Positions 8,665 to 17,552 of a stretch of DNA of 64,000 bases are shown in pieces (positions within the stretch are counted from its first letter, which is position 1; every line of letters begins with the position of its first letter). The stretch comes from CAZJLP01 sp964546955 (GTDB lineage: Bacteria > Verrucomicrobiota > Verrucomicrobiia > Opitutales > Opitutaceae): positions 58,286-122,285 of the forward strand of contig CAZJLP010000008.1 in NCBI GenBank assembly GCA_964546955.1. Direction: 5' to 3'. A program made the position numbers and the translations under genes. The notes under the pieces were generated by a model. It saw only the letters and a program-made list of their open reading frames with translations, was not told the DNA's origin and ran no database searches.

Positions 8665-10425
8665 ATGAAGTCCTGGTCGCAGTTTTTCATTCCGACACTG
8701 AAGGAAAGTCCGGCCGATGCGGAGATCGCGTCGCACAAGCTGCTCGTGCGCTCAGGGCTGGTGAGGAAACTGGGTGGCGGGTTGTACACCTACATGCCGC
8801 TGGGGTTGCGGGCGCTGCGCAAGATTTCTCAGATCTGCCGGGACGAAATGGACGCGGCGGGGGCGATCGAATTGCAGATGCCTCACGTCCATCCGGTGGA
8901 GTTCTGGCAGGAAGGGCCGCGCTGGGCCGCGGCGCGCGAAATCATGTTCCGGGCCGATCATGCCGGCGATGGGAAGCGCGCGCCACGCGAGCCGGAATTT
9001 GTCCTTGGCCCGACTCATGAAGAAATCATTACGCCACTCGTAAAAACCGAAATTACGAGTTACCGGGATTTGCCGAAGAATTTCTACCAAATCGCCACGA
9101 AGTTCCGGAATGAAATTCGCCCCCGTTACGGGCTGATGCGTGCGCGGGAGTTCATCATGAAGGACGGCTATTCCTTCGATGCCACCGACGAGGCGGCCAC
9201 GCAGAGCTACCTGCGCATGAAAGACGCCTATGGGAAATTTTTCGCGCGCGTGGGCTTGAAAGCGATCTCGGTCGAGGCCGACACCGGTGTGATGGGCGGC
9301 AGTTTTTCGCATGAATTCATGGTCCCGGCGGAGGTCGGCGATGACGACGTCGTGTATTGCGACGACAGCGGGTATTCCGCGAACCGGGAAAAGGCGACCA
9401 GCGGTATCGTGCCAAAGGATCTGGCGGATACGGTTCCCGCCGCGGCGGTGGAGGAATTTGCAACGCCCGGTGTAGTCACCATTGCCGCGCTCGAGGCTGC
9501 GCCGTATTCGGTGCCCGGCGACAAGCAGTTCAAGACCCTGGTGTACATGGGCGACGGAAAGCCGTTCCTAGTCATTTTGCGCGGGAGCGACGAACTCGAG
9601 GAAGCCAAGTTGGGATCTCTGGGCTTCACGTTGTTTCGGCCGGCCACGGCCGAGGAGATAGAGCCGGTCCTCGGGGCGAAGCCAGGCAGCCTCGGCGCGG
9701 TAAAAGGAGCCCTCAAGAATCCGGGGGCCTTAGCTGGAGTGTTTGCGGACCACGCTATCCGATTGATTGGCAATGGAACGACCGGGGCGAACAAGGACGG
9801 CTTCCACCTGCGGAACGTGAATGTGACGCGCGACCTCGCGATCACGAAGTTCGGCGATTTTCGCCGCGTGAGAGCCGGCGAACCGTGTCCGAAATGCGGC
9901 GCCCCGCTCAAGATCAACCGCGCAATCGAAGTCGGACACGTTTTTAAGTTGGGGACGAAGTACTCCGAGAAGTTCAACGCTGTTTACACCGACGACCAGA
10001 AGCAAAATCACTTCATGGTGATGGGGTGTTACGGAATCGGCATCAGCCGGACGCTGCAGGCTATCATCGAGCAGAGCCATGATGCCGACGGTATCCTCTG
10101 GCCCTGGCCTGTGGCTCCCTTTCAAGTCCTGATTTGTCTGCTCGATCCTCAGCTTCCCGAAGCGATGGACCTGGCGAGAAAGCTTGGCGCCGCCGCGGAG
10201 AAGGCGGGCGCGGACGTCCTGATCGACGATCGCAACGAACGGCCGGGAGTTAAGTTCAAGGACGCCGATCTGATCGGCATTCCCCTGCGTATCACCATCG
10301 GGGGAAAAGGCCTGAAGGAGGGTATCGTGGAGATGAAATGGCGCAATCAGAGGGAGGTGGCGAAGCTGCCCATCGCCGAGGCGGAAGCGCGGATTGCCCA
10401 AGAGGTGGAATCGAAGCGAGGATAA
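8665..10425 (+). CDS. proS: Prolyl-tRNA synthetase (bacterial type)
   Basis: The 586-residue protein charges tRNA-Pro with proline. The start is the ATG at 8665 (MKSWSQFFIPTLKE), which matches the family N-terminus; the frame extends further upstream but into repeat DNA. Class II motifs are present: motif 2 around FRNEIRPRYGLMRAREFIMKDGYSF and motif 3 around GCYGIGISRTLQAIIEQ. An insertion of ~150 residues between motifs 2 and 3 corresponds to the YbaK-like editing domain of bacterial-type ProRS. A CPKCGAPLK pair of cysteines lies just before motif 3. The C-terminal anticodon-binding domain (~480-586) is complete. Confidence 0.96.
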   Translation: MKSWSQFFIPTLKESPADAEIASHKLLVRSGLVRKLGGGLYTYMPLGLRALRKISQICRDEMDAAGAIELQMPHVHPVEFWQEGPRWAAAREIMFRADHAGDGKRAPREPEFVLGPTHEEIITPLVKTEITSYRDLPKNFYQIATKFRNEIRPRYGLMRAREFIMKDGYSFDATDEAATQSYLRMKDAYGKFFARVGLKAISVEADTGVMGGSFSHEFMVPAEVGDDDVVYCDDSGYSANREKATSGIVPKDLADTVPAAAVEEFATPGVVTIAALEAAPYSVPGDKQFKTLVYMGDGKPFLVILRGSDELEEAKLGSLGFTLFRPATAEEIEPVLGAKPGSLGAVKGALKNPGALAGVFADHAIRLIGNGTTGANKDGFHLRNVNVTRDLAITKFGDFRRVRAGEPCPKCGAPLKINRAIEVGHVFKLGTKYSEKFNAVYTDDQKQNHFMVMGCYGIGISRTLQAIIEQSHDADGILWPWPVAPFQVLICLLDPQLPEAMDLARKLGAAAEKAGADVLIDDRNERPGVKFKDADLIGIPLRITIGGKGLKEGIVEMKWRNQREVAKLPIAEAEARIAQEVESKRG

Positions 10426-10590
10426 GGAGGGGCCCGGCGGAGGGAAAACCAGCCAGGGGCGGCAGGTTCCACCCGTCGACGCGCGCTTCCGGAAAGCGGA
10501 CGGGCGTAGGGAAGGTCCGTTACCGGTAAACGTGTCGGGAAAAAGGGAGGTGTTTGACGGGACTACCGAGATGGGTAAGACTGCAGGAGG

Positions 10591-10770
10591 ATGGCTTCAA
10601 CGGATTCCAGCAGGTGGCGGCGGTTTGTCGCCATGTTTTTGTTTCTGACCGCCGTATTCACGGCTCTGATACTAATGGCCCGGAAACTCGAGGAACGAAT
10701 TGGCAGCGACGCGGAAAGCCGGCGGGGTGGGCAGGCGGCGCCCGAGACCAGGCCGGCGGGCGGGGGCTGA
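10591..10770 (+). CDS. Small single-span membrane protein (59 aa)
   Basis: A short frame encodes MASTDSSRWRRF, then a hydrophobic segment (VAMFLFLTAVFTALILMA) and a basic/acidic tail ending in GQAAPETRPAGGG. A perfect AGGAGG directly abuts the ATG (zero spacing); the in-frame ATG at 10633 inside the membrane segment is the only other start. A positive-inside N-terminus and clean membrane helix argue for a real gene, but no family is recognised. It sits alone between proS and clpS. Confidence 0.5.
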   Translation: MASTDSSRWRRFVAMFLFLTAVFTALILMARKLEERIGSDAESRRGGQAAPETRPAGGG

Positions 10771-10950
10771 CCAGGGTCGACCGCTCCTCCCTGTTCCACC
10801 CTGGATTGGAGCAGGGCGAGAAAACACCGCCCGAGCCTCACTCCAATCCGTTCTTGGCCGGGACGAAAAGAGCCGAACGATGATGGGGGCCTGGATGGAG
10901 CCAGGCATTGTAGGTTGCGCGCGGGGGGCGGAGTCGTTTAGTACCGACTT

Positions 10951-11250
10951 GTGATCGAGATTTCTGCCAGCACACCACCGGAAGGCGCGACTCATACCGA
11001 ACTTGCTCTTGGCGGGGCTTGGCGCGTCGTCGTTTTGAACGACCCGGTGAACCTGATGTCGTACGTTGTCCTGGTCTTCAAGAAGGTCTTCGGTTTCGAC
11101 GAGGCGAAGGCGCGCCGCCATATGCTGGAAGTGCACGAGCAAGGTCGATCGGTGGTATGGATCGGCTTGCGGGAGAAGGCCGAGGCGTATGCGTTCACTC
11201 TTCACGAATGGCATTTGAGCGCAATCCTCGAACCCGATGAAACGCATTGA
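10951..11250 (+). CDS. clpS: ATP-dependent Clp protease adaptor ClpS
   Basis: The 99-residue protein (GTG start) fits the ClpS core: WRVVVLNDPVNLMSYVV, then VFGFDEAKARRHMLEVHEQG and RSVVWIGLREKAEAYAF. ClpS delivers N-degron substrates to ClpAP by binding their N-terminal residue; the N-x-D/P and H-x-x-G elements of the binding pocket are visible. The first ~20 residues are the usual disordered tail. The stop region overlaps the start of the DUF2017 gene by 14 bases, implying translational coupling. Confidence 0.93.
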   Translation: MIEISASTPPEGATHTELALGGAWRVVVLNDPVNLMSYVVLVFKKVFGFDEAKARRHMLEVHEQGRSVVWIGLREKAEAYAFTLHEWHLSAILEPDETH

Positions 11251-11698
11251 AGTGAAGCTCAGTCTGCCGGTGGTCGCTCCCCTGCTGGACGTGGTCAAGA
11301 CCATCTCGGATTCGCTCCGCGACCGGCTGGCGGCGCCGCTCGAACTCGAGGAGCTGGACGAAGAGTTCCGAGATGGCTGGCGCGGCGAGCTCATTGCCGC
11401 GCAGAACGACGATGTGCACACGCTGCTGGCCTTGTTCGACAATGAGTTTTTCGCAACCGGCGTGATCGCTTTCGATGAGGCGAATGCCGAGCCCATCCTG
11501 CGAGCTTGCTCCGCGGTGCGGCTCCAACTCCGGGACATGTACCTCAAGGACTTAAACGATGAATCTCTCGAGACCGGCGATATCGAGTTCGATTCGCTGC
11601 CTGAGCCCACCCGAAAGGCGTTCATGTGCTATTTGTTTTTGGCGACGACACAGGAGCTGATCATCGAGCATTTAGATTCGTCGATCCTCGGTGGATAA
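11237..11698 (+). CDS. DUF2017-like protein coupled to ClpS
   Basis: The 153-residue, strongly acidic, mostly helical protein has no export signal. Length, composition and position immediately after clpS (14-bp overlap) match DUF2017, a family found next to clpS in Actinobacteria. Its function is unknown. The context suggests a role with ClpS/ClpAP, for example modulating adaptor delivery, which is inference from gene order only. The ATG at 11237 (MKRIEVKLSLPVV) is the only sensible start. Confidence 0.7.
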   Translation: MKRIEVKLSLPVVAPLLDVVKTISDSLRDRLAAPLELEELDEEFRDGWRGELIAAQNDDVHTLLALFDNEFFATGVIAFDEANAEPILRACSAVRLQLRDMYLKDLNDESLETGDIEFDSLPEPTRKAFMCYLFLATTQELIIEHLDSSILGG

Positions 11699-11700
11699 GG

Positions 11701-11890
11701 CGGCGGCCGCGCATCGCTCATCTCTTATCGCTCATTTCTCATTGTGGAGCCCCGTGGCTACGAGCGTGAGCGAGTGGCCCAACCAACGCCGCCCAACGAC
11801 CCTACCTCGATCCATTGCTTATGGCTGAATGCTGTCGCTTATTGCTTATTCCGCCTCGTAGCGGCGAGCGCCAGAAAGTCGAGGGTCGGC
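11701..11890. repeat. Cluster of short intergenic repeats
   Basis: This gap contains GCTCATCTCTTATCGCTCAT (11712-11731) and a related CATTGCTTATGGCTGAATGC (11814-11833). Words of the same type recur at 29686-29712 and, reversed, at 35057-35075. It also holds CTCGCTCACGCTCGTAGCC (minus, ~11757-11775; repeated at 35107-35125) and a minus-strand copy of the 26-bp motif at 11852-11883. No gene is seen here. Confidence 0.6.
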
Positions 11891-11924
11891 AACTCCCAAC
11901 TGCAGAGTCAACCCACCGCCCGGA

Positions 11925-12443
11925 ATGAGCCATGAAAATAGATCAGAAATGATTCGCCAGGATCCCACGTCGGGGTGGATTCGCCCTGCTTTCGGCTGCA
12001 AGCGGTGCGGCGTTGCGGTGAAGCGCGACGGCTACTGCTGTGCGGGCTGTGCGCTGAGGGACAAGGTGCCGGTGAATGAAAAGGGGCAGTTTCCGGTAAA
12101 TACGGAGCTGATCGCCGTGCTGGGGGTGGGATTTCTGTTTTTCAACGAACTGTTGTTTTGGGGAACGAGCAGGGTCGTAGGTAGCGATGGGAGGGAGGCA
12201 CTTGCGGGGAAATTGGGTTGGGTCTCCGTGGCAGCGGGAGGGACGACGTGGCTGGCGCTGGTGGGAATGCAGATCTGGCAGCGCACATTCCGCGGCCGCG
12301 ATATCGTGGTGGCCGCGCTGACGCTGGCGATCATTGGATTTGCACTGCGGGGACACGTCCCGGCGCTGGGATGGATCGCCGCAGGGAATGGGGTGTTGGC
12401 GATTTGGGCGGGGAGAGGGGTTTTTAGGCGGTGGAGGGGGTGA
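11925..12443 (+). CDS. Membrane protein with N-terminal zinc-ribbon-like cysteines
   Basis: The 172-residue protein has, near residues 25-42, CKRCGVAVKRDGYCCAGC, a CxxC...CxxC arrangement typical of a small zinc ribbon. Four hydrophobic segments follow at ~60-80, ~97-118, ~125-142 and ~145-165. The start was taken as the ATG at 11925; the in-frame ATG at 11949 is possible and would leave the cysteines intact. No known family was recognised. Neighbours give no functional clue, and a repeat-filled gap lies on each side. Confidence 0.68.
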   Translation: MSHENRSEMIRQDPTSGWIRPAFGCKRCGVAVKRDGYCCAGCALRDKVPVNEKGQFPVNTELIAVLGVGFLFFNELLFWGTSRVVGSDGREALAGKLGWVSVAAGGTTWLALVGMQIWQRTFRGRDIVVAALTLAIIGFALRGHVPALGWIAAGNGVLAIWAGRGVFRRWRG

Positions 12444-12462
12444 TAGCGGATGCCCGCATCCG

Positions 12463-12590
12463 ATCGTTCTCATTCTCCTACTCTTCCTCGTTCTCGCACC
12501 CCTGCGGTCGGATCCGAGCTGGGCGAGGCTCTGAAAGAGGGACGGAGTCTGTGGAAACGAGAGTGAGTAAGAGTTGGAGAATGAGAACGA
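12463..12590. repeat. Intergenic element with long inverted arms (ATCGTTCTCATTCTC type, copy 1)
   Basis: The left arm 12463-12496 reads ATCGTTCTCATTCTCCTACT and onward; the reverse complement of 12557-12590 matches it at roughly 30 of 34 positions. The enclosed core is ~60 bp. The same word family builds the arms of the element at 26849-26980, so this is a dispersed family rather than a chance palindrome. Confidence 0.8.
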
Positions 12591-12926
12591 TTACTCGATT
12601 GAGCGCCGCCGGGCGGCGGAGCCTTCGTTTCCCACTGCAGAAATACTGCGATTGGCGTTTGACGGGGAGGGGGCAGGCCCTACCTTTGGCGGCTGATCCT
12701 CTGCAGTGTTCGAGGTGCTTTAAATAACCGCTCTTTGCCTTTGAAATATTCCGGGAGCTGAAACCCGCCGTGGAAGCTGCTAGGCCGTAAATCGGAAAGC
12801 AAACGCTGCGGAGGAGGCGCCCACCTTAACCTAAAAAGGACTAGAGCCTTTTGGCGCACGGCACAGGCGGAGGATCATCTTTTTTCTTTGGCATCCCGGG
12901 GAGGGTATGCCTAAACGGGCTTCGCC
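12591..12926. other. Gene-free stretch, possible small structured RNA
   Basis: No convincing reading frame is present. The stretch holds a GCCGCCGGGCGGC hairpin near 12602, a stem AAAAGG/CCTTTT (12834-12852, 7-nt loop) and a T6 run at 12870. The part at ~12735-12835 is rich in short complementary segments and includes GGCGCCCACCTTAACC, which recalls the conserved 3' half of 6S RNA. The resemblance is too short to name it. Confidence 0.25.
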
Positions 12927-13274
12927 ATGAACCCCGTTATCTACTATATTCTGCATCTCATCGGCCTCTTCGTGTTGGCCGGCTGGACTTTTTTCGCTTT
13001 TGCCGGACCCGCTCCCGAAACCAGGAAACGAGTGATGATGCTCACGGGCATCGCCAGCTTGGTGGTCCTGATCGGCGGCTTCGGATTGGTTGCGAAGATC
13101 TATGCCAACAATTTCGCGCAAGGATGGCTGATCGTGAAGATTATCTGCTGGCTCGGTCTGTCATCGCTGGCCGGCATCGCCTATCGCCGCCCGCACGCTC
13201 GGGGGACGCTGTCGACCCTGGCCTTGGTGTTTATCGCGGTGGCGGTGTACATGGTTTACGCGAAGCCGTTTTAA
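12927..13274 (+). CDS. Small four-helix membrane protein
   Basis: The 115-residue protein is almost entirely hydrophobic, with four predicted membrane helices (~4-27, ~36-57, ~67-87, ~93-112) separated by short basic loops (GPAPETRKR, YRRPHARG). It has an ATG start and ends in YMVYAKPF. No family was recognised with certainty. It stands alone between a gene-free region and the DNA polymerase gene, about 100 bp upstream of the latter on the same strand. Confidence 0.72.
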   Translation: MNPVIYYILHLIGLFVLAGWTFFAFAGPAPETRKRVMMLTGIASLVVLIGGFGLVAKIYANNFAQGWLIVKIICWLGLSSLAGIAYRRPHARGTLSTLALVFIAVAVYMVYAKPF

Positions 13275-13378
13275 GGTTGGTGGAAGCCGGCTCGTTGAGG
13301 GTGGGAGCAGAGGTAATTTCCTTCGAACTCGCTCCGCTACGTTCGGGCCTTTCAACTTTCGTCTAAAAGCGCTCGTTT

Positions 13379-15613
13379 ATGTCTGCGCCCCCAGCCCCGC
13401 CACCACCCTCGCTTTGCGGTGTTTGGGTCGACCCCACGGGGCAGGTCCATGTGTGTGTCGCGCAGCCGGACGGAGGCAGGGAAGAGCGGGTGGTTGGATT
13501 TTCGCCGTTCGCGTGGCTCGGGGCGGGGTCGCAGCTGGCGCCGGATACGACGCCCGAGGGCATCCGAGTGGAGTCCCTTAGAGGCGAGGGTGTTTACACC
13601 CAACTGGTGCACGGGGAGACCTTCGGCGCGTTTGAGGCGTTCATCGCGAAGGCCAGGGAAGGCGGCATGGGCGGAATCGATCTCATCAGGCCTTGGGAAA
13701 ACCAGTTCCTGCTGCAGCAACGCGAACGTCTTTATCGCGATTTGTCGTTCGGTCAGCTGCGGCGGTGTCAATTGGACATCGAGACTGGCTGCTCCGGGGA
13801 AGGGGAGGGGCGCTTTAGCCAGGCGGCTCGTCCGGACGATCGCATCCTCGCGATCGGGATGCAATTCGGAGCGCGGCAACGACTGCTCGTGCTCGAGAGC
13901 ATGACGGACGAAGCGGAAAAAACACTGCTCGTTCAGTTCAATACCGTGCTCGCGGAAGAGGACCCCGACATCATCGAGGGGCACAATCTGTTCAAATTCG
14001 ATCTGGATTACCTGCGCCAGAGGGCGAAGCGCTTCAAGGTGCCATGCGCCTGGGGGCGCTTTGATCAGAAAGCCACGTTTCGCAACAGCCGTCTGAAAGT
14101 GGCCGAGCGCTGGGTCGATTTTCCGCGCTGCGATCTCCCCGGACGTACAGTGGTGGATACCTATCTCCTGGCGCAGCTGTACGACATCACCACGCGCGAG
14201 CTCACCTCGTTTGGGCTGAAGGATGTGGCCGTTTATCTCGGAATCACGGCGGACGATGCGGAGGAGCGAGGTGAGCGTACCTACATCGAGGGAAGCTGCA
14301 TTCAGGATACCTATCTCAACGATCGGTCGCGTTTCCTGGCCTACCTGGGGGACGATCTGCGGGAGACCAAAGGAATCGCGGACCTGTTGCTGCCGACCTA
14401 TTTTGAACAGACCCGGACGTTTCCGATTCTGCTGCAGGAAGCCACGCTCCGCGGAGCGACGGGAAAGGTCGATCTGCTGTTCCTTGAGGAATACTATCAC
14501 GCCCGTCAGGCGTGTCCCGCTCCGCCCGACGTGCAACCCTTTGAAGGAGGTTATACGCGCAGCTTCAAAGAGGGTGTCTTTCAACACGTACTCCATTTTG
14601 ATGTGGCCTCGTTGTACCCGAGCCTCCTGCTCCACATCGGGCGCAATCCGCGCAGCGATACGCTGGGAGTGTTTATTCCGCTGCTGCGACGTCTTCGGGA
14701 GTACCGTTTGAAGTTCAAGCAGTTGGCGCGCACGGCGGAGACGGAAGAATTGCGGCAGGAGTACCAGGCTCGCCAAACCAACTTCAAGATCCTGATCAAC
14801 TCGTTTTACGGGTATCTCGGTTTTTCCGGAGCTCGTTTCGGCGATGGAGAATTAGCCGCGGAAGTGACTCGGCGAGGACGCGAACTGTTGCAGGCATTGA
14901 TCGAAGAATTCGCAAAGCAAGGGTGCACGATTCTCGAGGCGGATACGGACGGAATCTACCTTTCGTCGCCGGAGTATTTCGATCAGCCAGAGCGTTTGCT
15001 CGCGAAAGCGGCGGTTGTGCTACCGCCGGGCATTGAGCTCGAGTACGACGGGAAATATGCGGCGATGTTTAGTTACAAGGCCAAGAACTATGCGATCTAC
15101 GACGGGCGAAAGGTCGTGATTCGCGGGTCGGCGCTTCGCTCGCGCGGGATCGAACCGTATTTGAAGAAAATCAGCGATCTGCTAATTCATTTTTTAGTCG
15201 GTGCGCAAACGACGTCGCCCCTGGAGATGGCTGAGTCGTTTCGGAGGCGACTGCGCGCGCGGGAGGTGCCGGTGATCGAATTGGCCAAGTCGGAGACGTT
15301 GAGCCAGAATCCCGACGCGTATGAGCGCTGGGTCGCGGAAGGGGGAAAGCCCAGGCGCGCCTCGGCGGAGGCGGCGCTCAAACTCACTCCGAGACCGCGG
15401 ATGGGAGACCGGGTGACGTACTACGTGGCCCAATGGACGCCAGGGAAGAACAACGACTGGCAGCGGGCGCGTCCGGTGTCGCAGTACGATCCGGCGCTGG
15501 CGCCGTACGACGCGGAGTACTACATCAAGAAGCTCGACGACTGGCTGGATCGGTATGGACCCTTTCTCGGGATCAAGCCGAGCGAGGAGCAAGGAGAATT
15601 GTTGCTGGGGTAG
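13379..15613 (+). CDS. Family B DNA polymerase (Pol II-like) with 3'-5' exonuclease domain
   Basis: The 744-residue protein has proofreading exonuclease motifs Exo I (D133, E135 in QLDIETG), Exo II (GHNLFKFDLDYL) and a candidate Exo III (YLGDDLRE). Polymerase motif A is DVASLYPSLLL (D408), motif B is NFKILINSFYGYLGF, and motif C is EADTDGIYLS (D522, D524), followed by the KAKNYAIY element. All catalytic aspartates are present. Motif C reads DTDG where most family B enzymes have DTDS. It is slightly shorter than E. coli Pol II (783 residues). The likely role is repair or translesion synthesis; neighbours give no further clue. Confidence 0.92.
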   Translation: MSAPPAPPPPSLCGVWVDPTGQVHVCVAQPDGGREERVVGFSPFAWLGAGSQLAPDTTPEGIRVESLRGEGVYTQLVHGETFGAFEAFIAKAREGGMGGIDLIRPWENQFLLQQRERLYRDLSFGQLRRCQLDIETGCSGEGEGRFSQAARPDDRILAIGMQFGARQRLLVLESMTDEAEKTLLVQFNTVLAEEDPDIIEGHNLFKFDLDYLRQRAKRFKVPCAWGRFDQKATFRNSRLKVAERWVDFPRCDLPGRTVVDTYLLAQLYDITTRELTSFGLKDVAVYLGITADDAEERGERTYIEGSCIQDTYLNDRSRFLAYLGDDLRETKGIADLLLPTYFEQTRTFPILLQEATLRGATGKVDLLFLEEYYHARQACPAPPDVQPFEGGYTRSFKEGVFQHVLHFDVASLYPSLLLHIGRNPRSDTLGVFIPLLRRLREYRLKFKQLARTAETEELRQEYQARQTNFKILINSFYGYLGFSGARFGDGELAAEVTRRGRELLQALIEEFAKQGCTILEADTDGIYLSSPEYFDQPERLLAKAAVVLPPGIELEYDGKYAAMFSYKAKNYAIYDGRKVVIRGSALRSRGIEPYLKKISDLLIHFLVGAQTTSPLEMAESFRRRLRAREVPVIELAKSETLSQNPDAYERWVAEGGKPRRASAEAALKLTPRPRMGDRVTYYVAQWTPGKNNDWQRARPVSQYDPALAPYDAEYYIKKLDDWLDRYGPFLGIKPSEEQGELLLG

Positions 15614-15673
15614 CGGCAGCCTGAATCTTTCACTTTATTCTTTGTTTTAGGGACGATCTCAAAAGCGGGTTGA

Positions 15674-15808
15674 GGGTAGAGCGAGGCGTCCTCGACTCGC
15701 CGTCGAAGCGGTACCGCTGTCGAAAACAGGCGGGTCGGCGCCGTCCAGCGCTGCGCAGAAGTTTGCGGGCTACGTTTGTCTCGCCCTACCTTTTGATCCC
15801 CTCGTTGA
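15674..15808. repeat. Dispersed ~150-bp palindromic repeat, copy 1
   Basis: The left arm GTAGAGCGAGGCGTCCTCGA... resembles the reverse complement of the right arm seen in copies 2 and 3. The centre has GTCCAGCGCTGCGCAGAAGT and the tail is CCCTACCTTTTGATC, then CCTCGTTGAG. The other copies are at 17553-17710 and 34112-34271. The remainder of the 15614-15969 gap shows nothing recognisable. Confidence 0.8.
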
Positions 15809-15969
15809 GTTTTTTGAGCTCCTTCAAAGAAGAAGGCGGAGGTCGCCGCCCCGGGGAAGGGTGCCTTGGGGCACGGAAGAGGGGTTGAAGCCATTTGGCT
15901 ATTGCCTGGGGCGTGGCGGGAGTACTTCGTTCTTCGAGTGCCCCCGGTGTGTCGTCGTTCCAGAGCGCG

Positions 15970-17538
15970 ATGATGGTGTTTACCTCAGATTGGAGGAGGC
16001 CGCTGCGCGCGCCTCGCTTGTGGGTCTGTTTTCTGTTTTTATGGGCTCTGCCCGCCGTCGTTTATTGGCCCAACATATGGGAACGTTTTGGATTCCGCGA
16101 TGATTACTCGATGTTGCGGGAGTCGCATACGGAACCGGGGAAAGTGCGGCATTTCAGCGGAGGACAGGCGCGACCCGTCTACGGCTGGTTGATCGAGGTA
16201 TCGATGCAGGGAATACGAACGATTCGAGAATTCGGTCAACTCCGGCTTCTGTCGGCGTTTTGGATCGGGTTGGCGGCGGGAGGCACATTTTTGTGCCTGG
16301 TCGCCTTTTTTGATTGGAGCCTGCCGCGGGCGACGTTGTTTGCCGGACTGTTGGTTTGTTTGCCCGGGCCGCAGGTATCGATGCATTGGGCGATCATCTG
16401 GCCGCACACGGTCGAACTTGCCCTGACGGTCGCGGCGTTTTGGATTGGAAATCTCGGAATAGCGGCGGCGCACGGGGTGGGCCGTTGGGCCGCGAGGATA
16501 TGCGCGGGTGCAGTGCTCGCGGTGGCCGCTTGGACCTATCAACCGCACACTCTTTTCTATCTGGTTCTCACGGCGGCAGGTTTACTCTCGCGGCGGAGCA
16601 GTCCGTTGCCAGAGCGCCTGATCTGGGTGGGTAAGCACGCAGTGATCGTCGCTAGCGCGCTCGCCTGCGCGTTCATCGCGATTCAGTGTGCGTATGCGAC
16701 CGGGGCGCTGGTCAAGGGACCACGGGTGGCTTTCGAGAGCGCGCCGATCGAAAAGCTTGTCTGGTTTGTGCGAGAGCCCTTTTGGAACGCCCTGGGTTTG
16801 TTCGTGATCGACGATGACCAGGGCCGGAGTGCGCCATGGCATGGGTGGGCTGCGAGTTTGACCGCCCTGGTGATCGCGGCCGGGGCGGTTGGGGACGGCG
16901 TGCGTCGCGGCTGGCGGGCCGCCGGCGAATGGATGCTGCTCTTCGCCGCTTTCGCGGTGGCGGCGTATGGCATCAACCTCTTGGTCGCCGAGCGTTGGCC
17001 TACCTACCGCACCCTGTTTTCAGTCGAGGCCGTGGTGCTTTTGTTCGCCGTGACCGCTATTTCTGACCTGCTCAAACGTGCGAAGGAGCAGACCCGCTTC
17101 GGCCGACGTGCCGCGATGGCGGGAGTGTTTGTAAGCGTGGGTCTGATGGGTTTGGTCGCACGCTGGCAGACACGAGAGTTTTTTGTTTTGCCCCAGAAGG
17201 CCGAACTGGCGGCGGTGGAAACGCAGGCGAGAAAGCTGAGCCTCGAGCGGCCTCAGCATTATTACGTGATCTTCCCGAATGGAGAGCGAACGGGCACGCC
17301 GGTGACCTATCTCGACGAATTCGGAGCGCGGTCGATCGATTCCTATTGGACGCCGGTCGAGATGATTCGGGTTTTGCTGGATGAGTGGTCCGAAGGAGCG
17401 CTGAATTTTGGGATGGCGTACGGGTTTGATTCGAGCCCGGAAGCGCCGAGGCAGGAGCGCTTCGATGTGCTGATCGATTTGCGGGGGGCGGCGGTCGCGG
17501 CGGCGCGGGTGGGCGAAAAGAGGGACGAGGGAAGGTAA
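15970..17538 (+). CDS. Polytopic membrane protein, possible glucosyltransferase (GtrII/Glucos_trans_II-like)
   Basis: The frame is open from 15895 (TTG), but the tandem ATGs at 15970/15973 give the more natural N-terminus; from 15970 the product has 522 residues. About ten membrane helices span residues ~15-410, followed by a ~120-residue soluble tail (QHYYVIFPNGERTGTPVTYL). After the first helix comes RDDYSMLRESHTEPGKVRHF then SGGQARPVYGWL, reminiscent of the DD...GR segment of lipid-linked glucosyltransferases. The family match is tentative. It would act in the cytoplasmic membrane on a polyprenyl-linked sugar if correct. Dispersed repeats flank it on both sides. Confidence 0.75.
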   Translation: MMVFTSDWRRPLRAPRLWVCFLFLWALPAVVYWPNIWERFGFRDDYSMLRESHTEPGKVRHFSGGQARPVYGWLIEVSMQGIRTIREFGQLRLLSAFWIGLAAGGTFLCLVAFFDWSLPRATLFAGLLVCLPGPQVSMHWAIIWPHTVELALTVAAFWIGNLGIAAAHGVGRWAARICAGAVLAVAAWTYQPHTLFYLVLTAAGLLSRRSSPLPERLIWVGKHAVIVASALACAFIAIQCAYATGALVKGPRVAFESAPIEKLVWFVREPFWNALGLFVIDDDQGRSAPWHGWAASLTALVIAAGAVGDGVRRGWRAAGEWMLLFAAFAVAAYGINLLVAERWPTYRTLFSVEAVVLLFAVTAISDLLKRAKEQTRFGRRAAMAGVFVSVGLMGLVARWQTREFFVLPQKAELAAVETQARKLSLERPQHYYVIFPNGERTGTPVTYLDEFGARSIDSYWTPVEMIRVLLDEWSEGALNFGMAYGFDSSPEAPRQERFDVLIDLRGAAVAAARVGEKRDEGR

Positions 17539-17552
17539 AACGCGCCCAGGGC

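Noticed and set aside
12735..12876. Naming this interval as 6S RNA
   Set aside because: Only one short conserved-looking string fits; the length and closing stem do not.
13352..14776. 474-codon open frame antisense to the DNA polymerase gene
   Set aside because: The plus-strand frame encodes all family B polymerase motifs; the antisense frame is a GC-rich shadow with no recognisable protein pattern.
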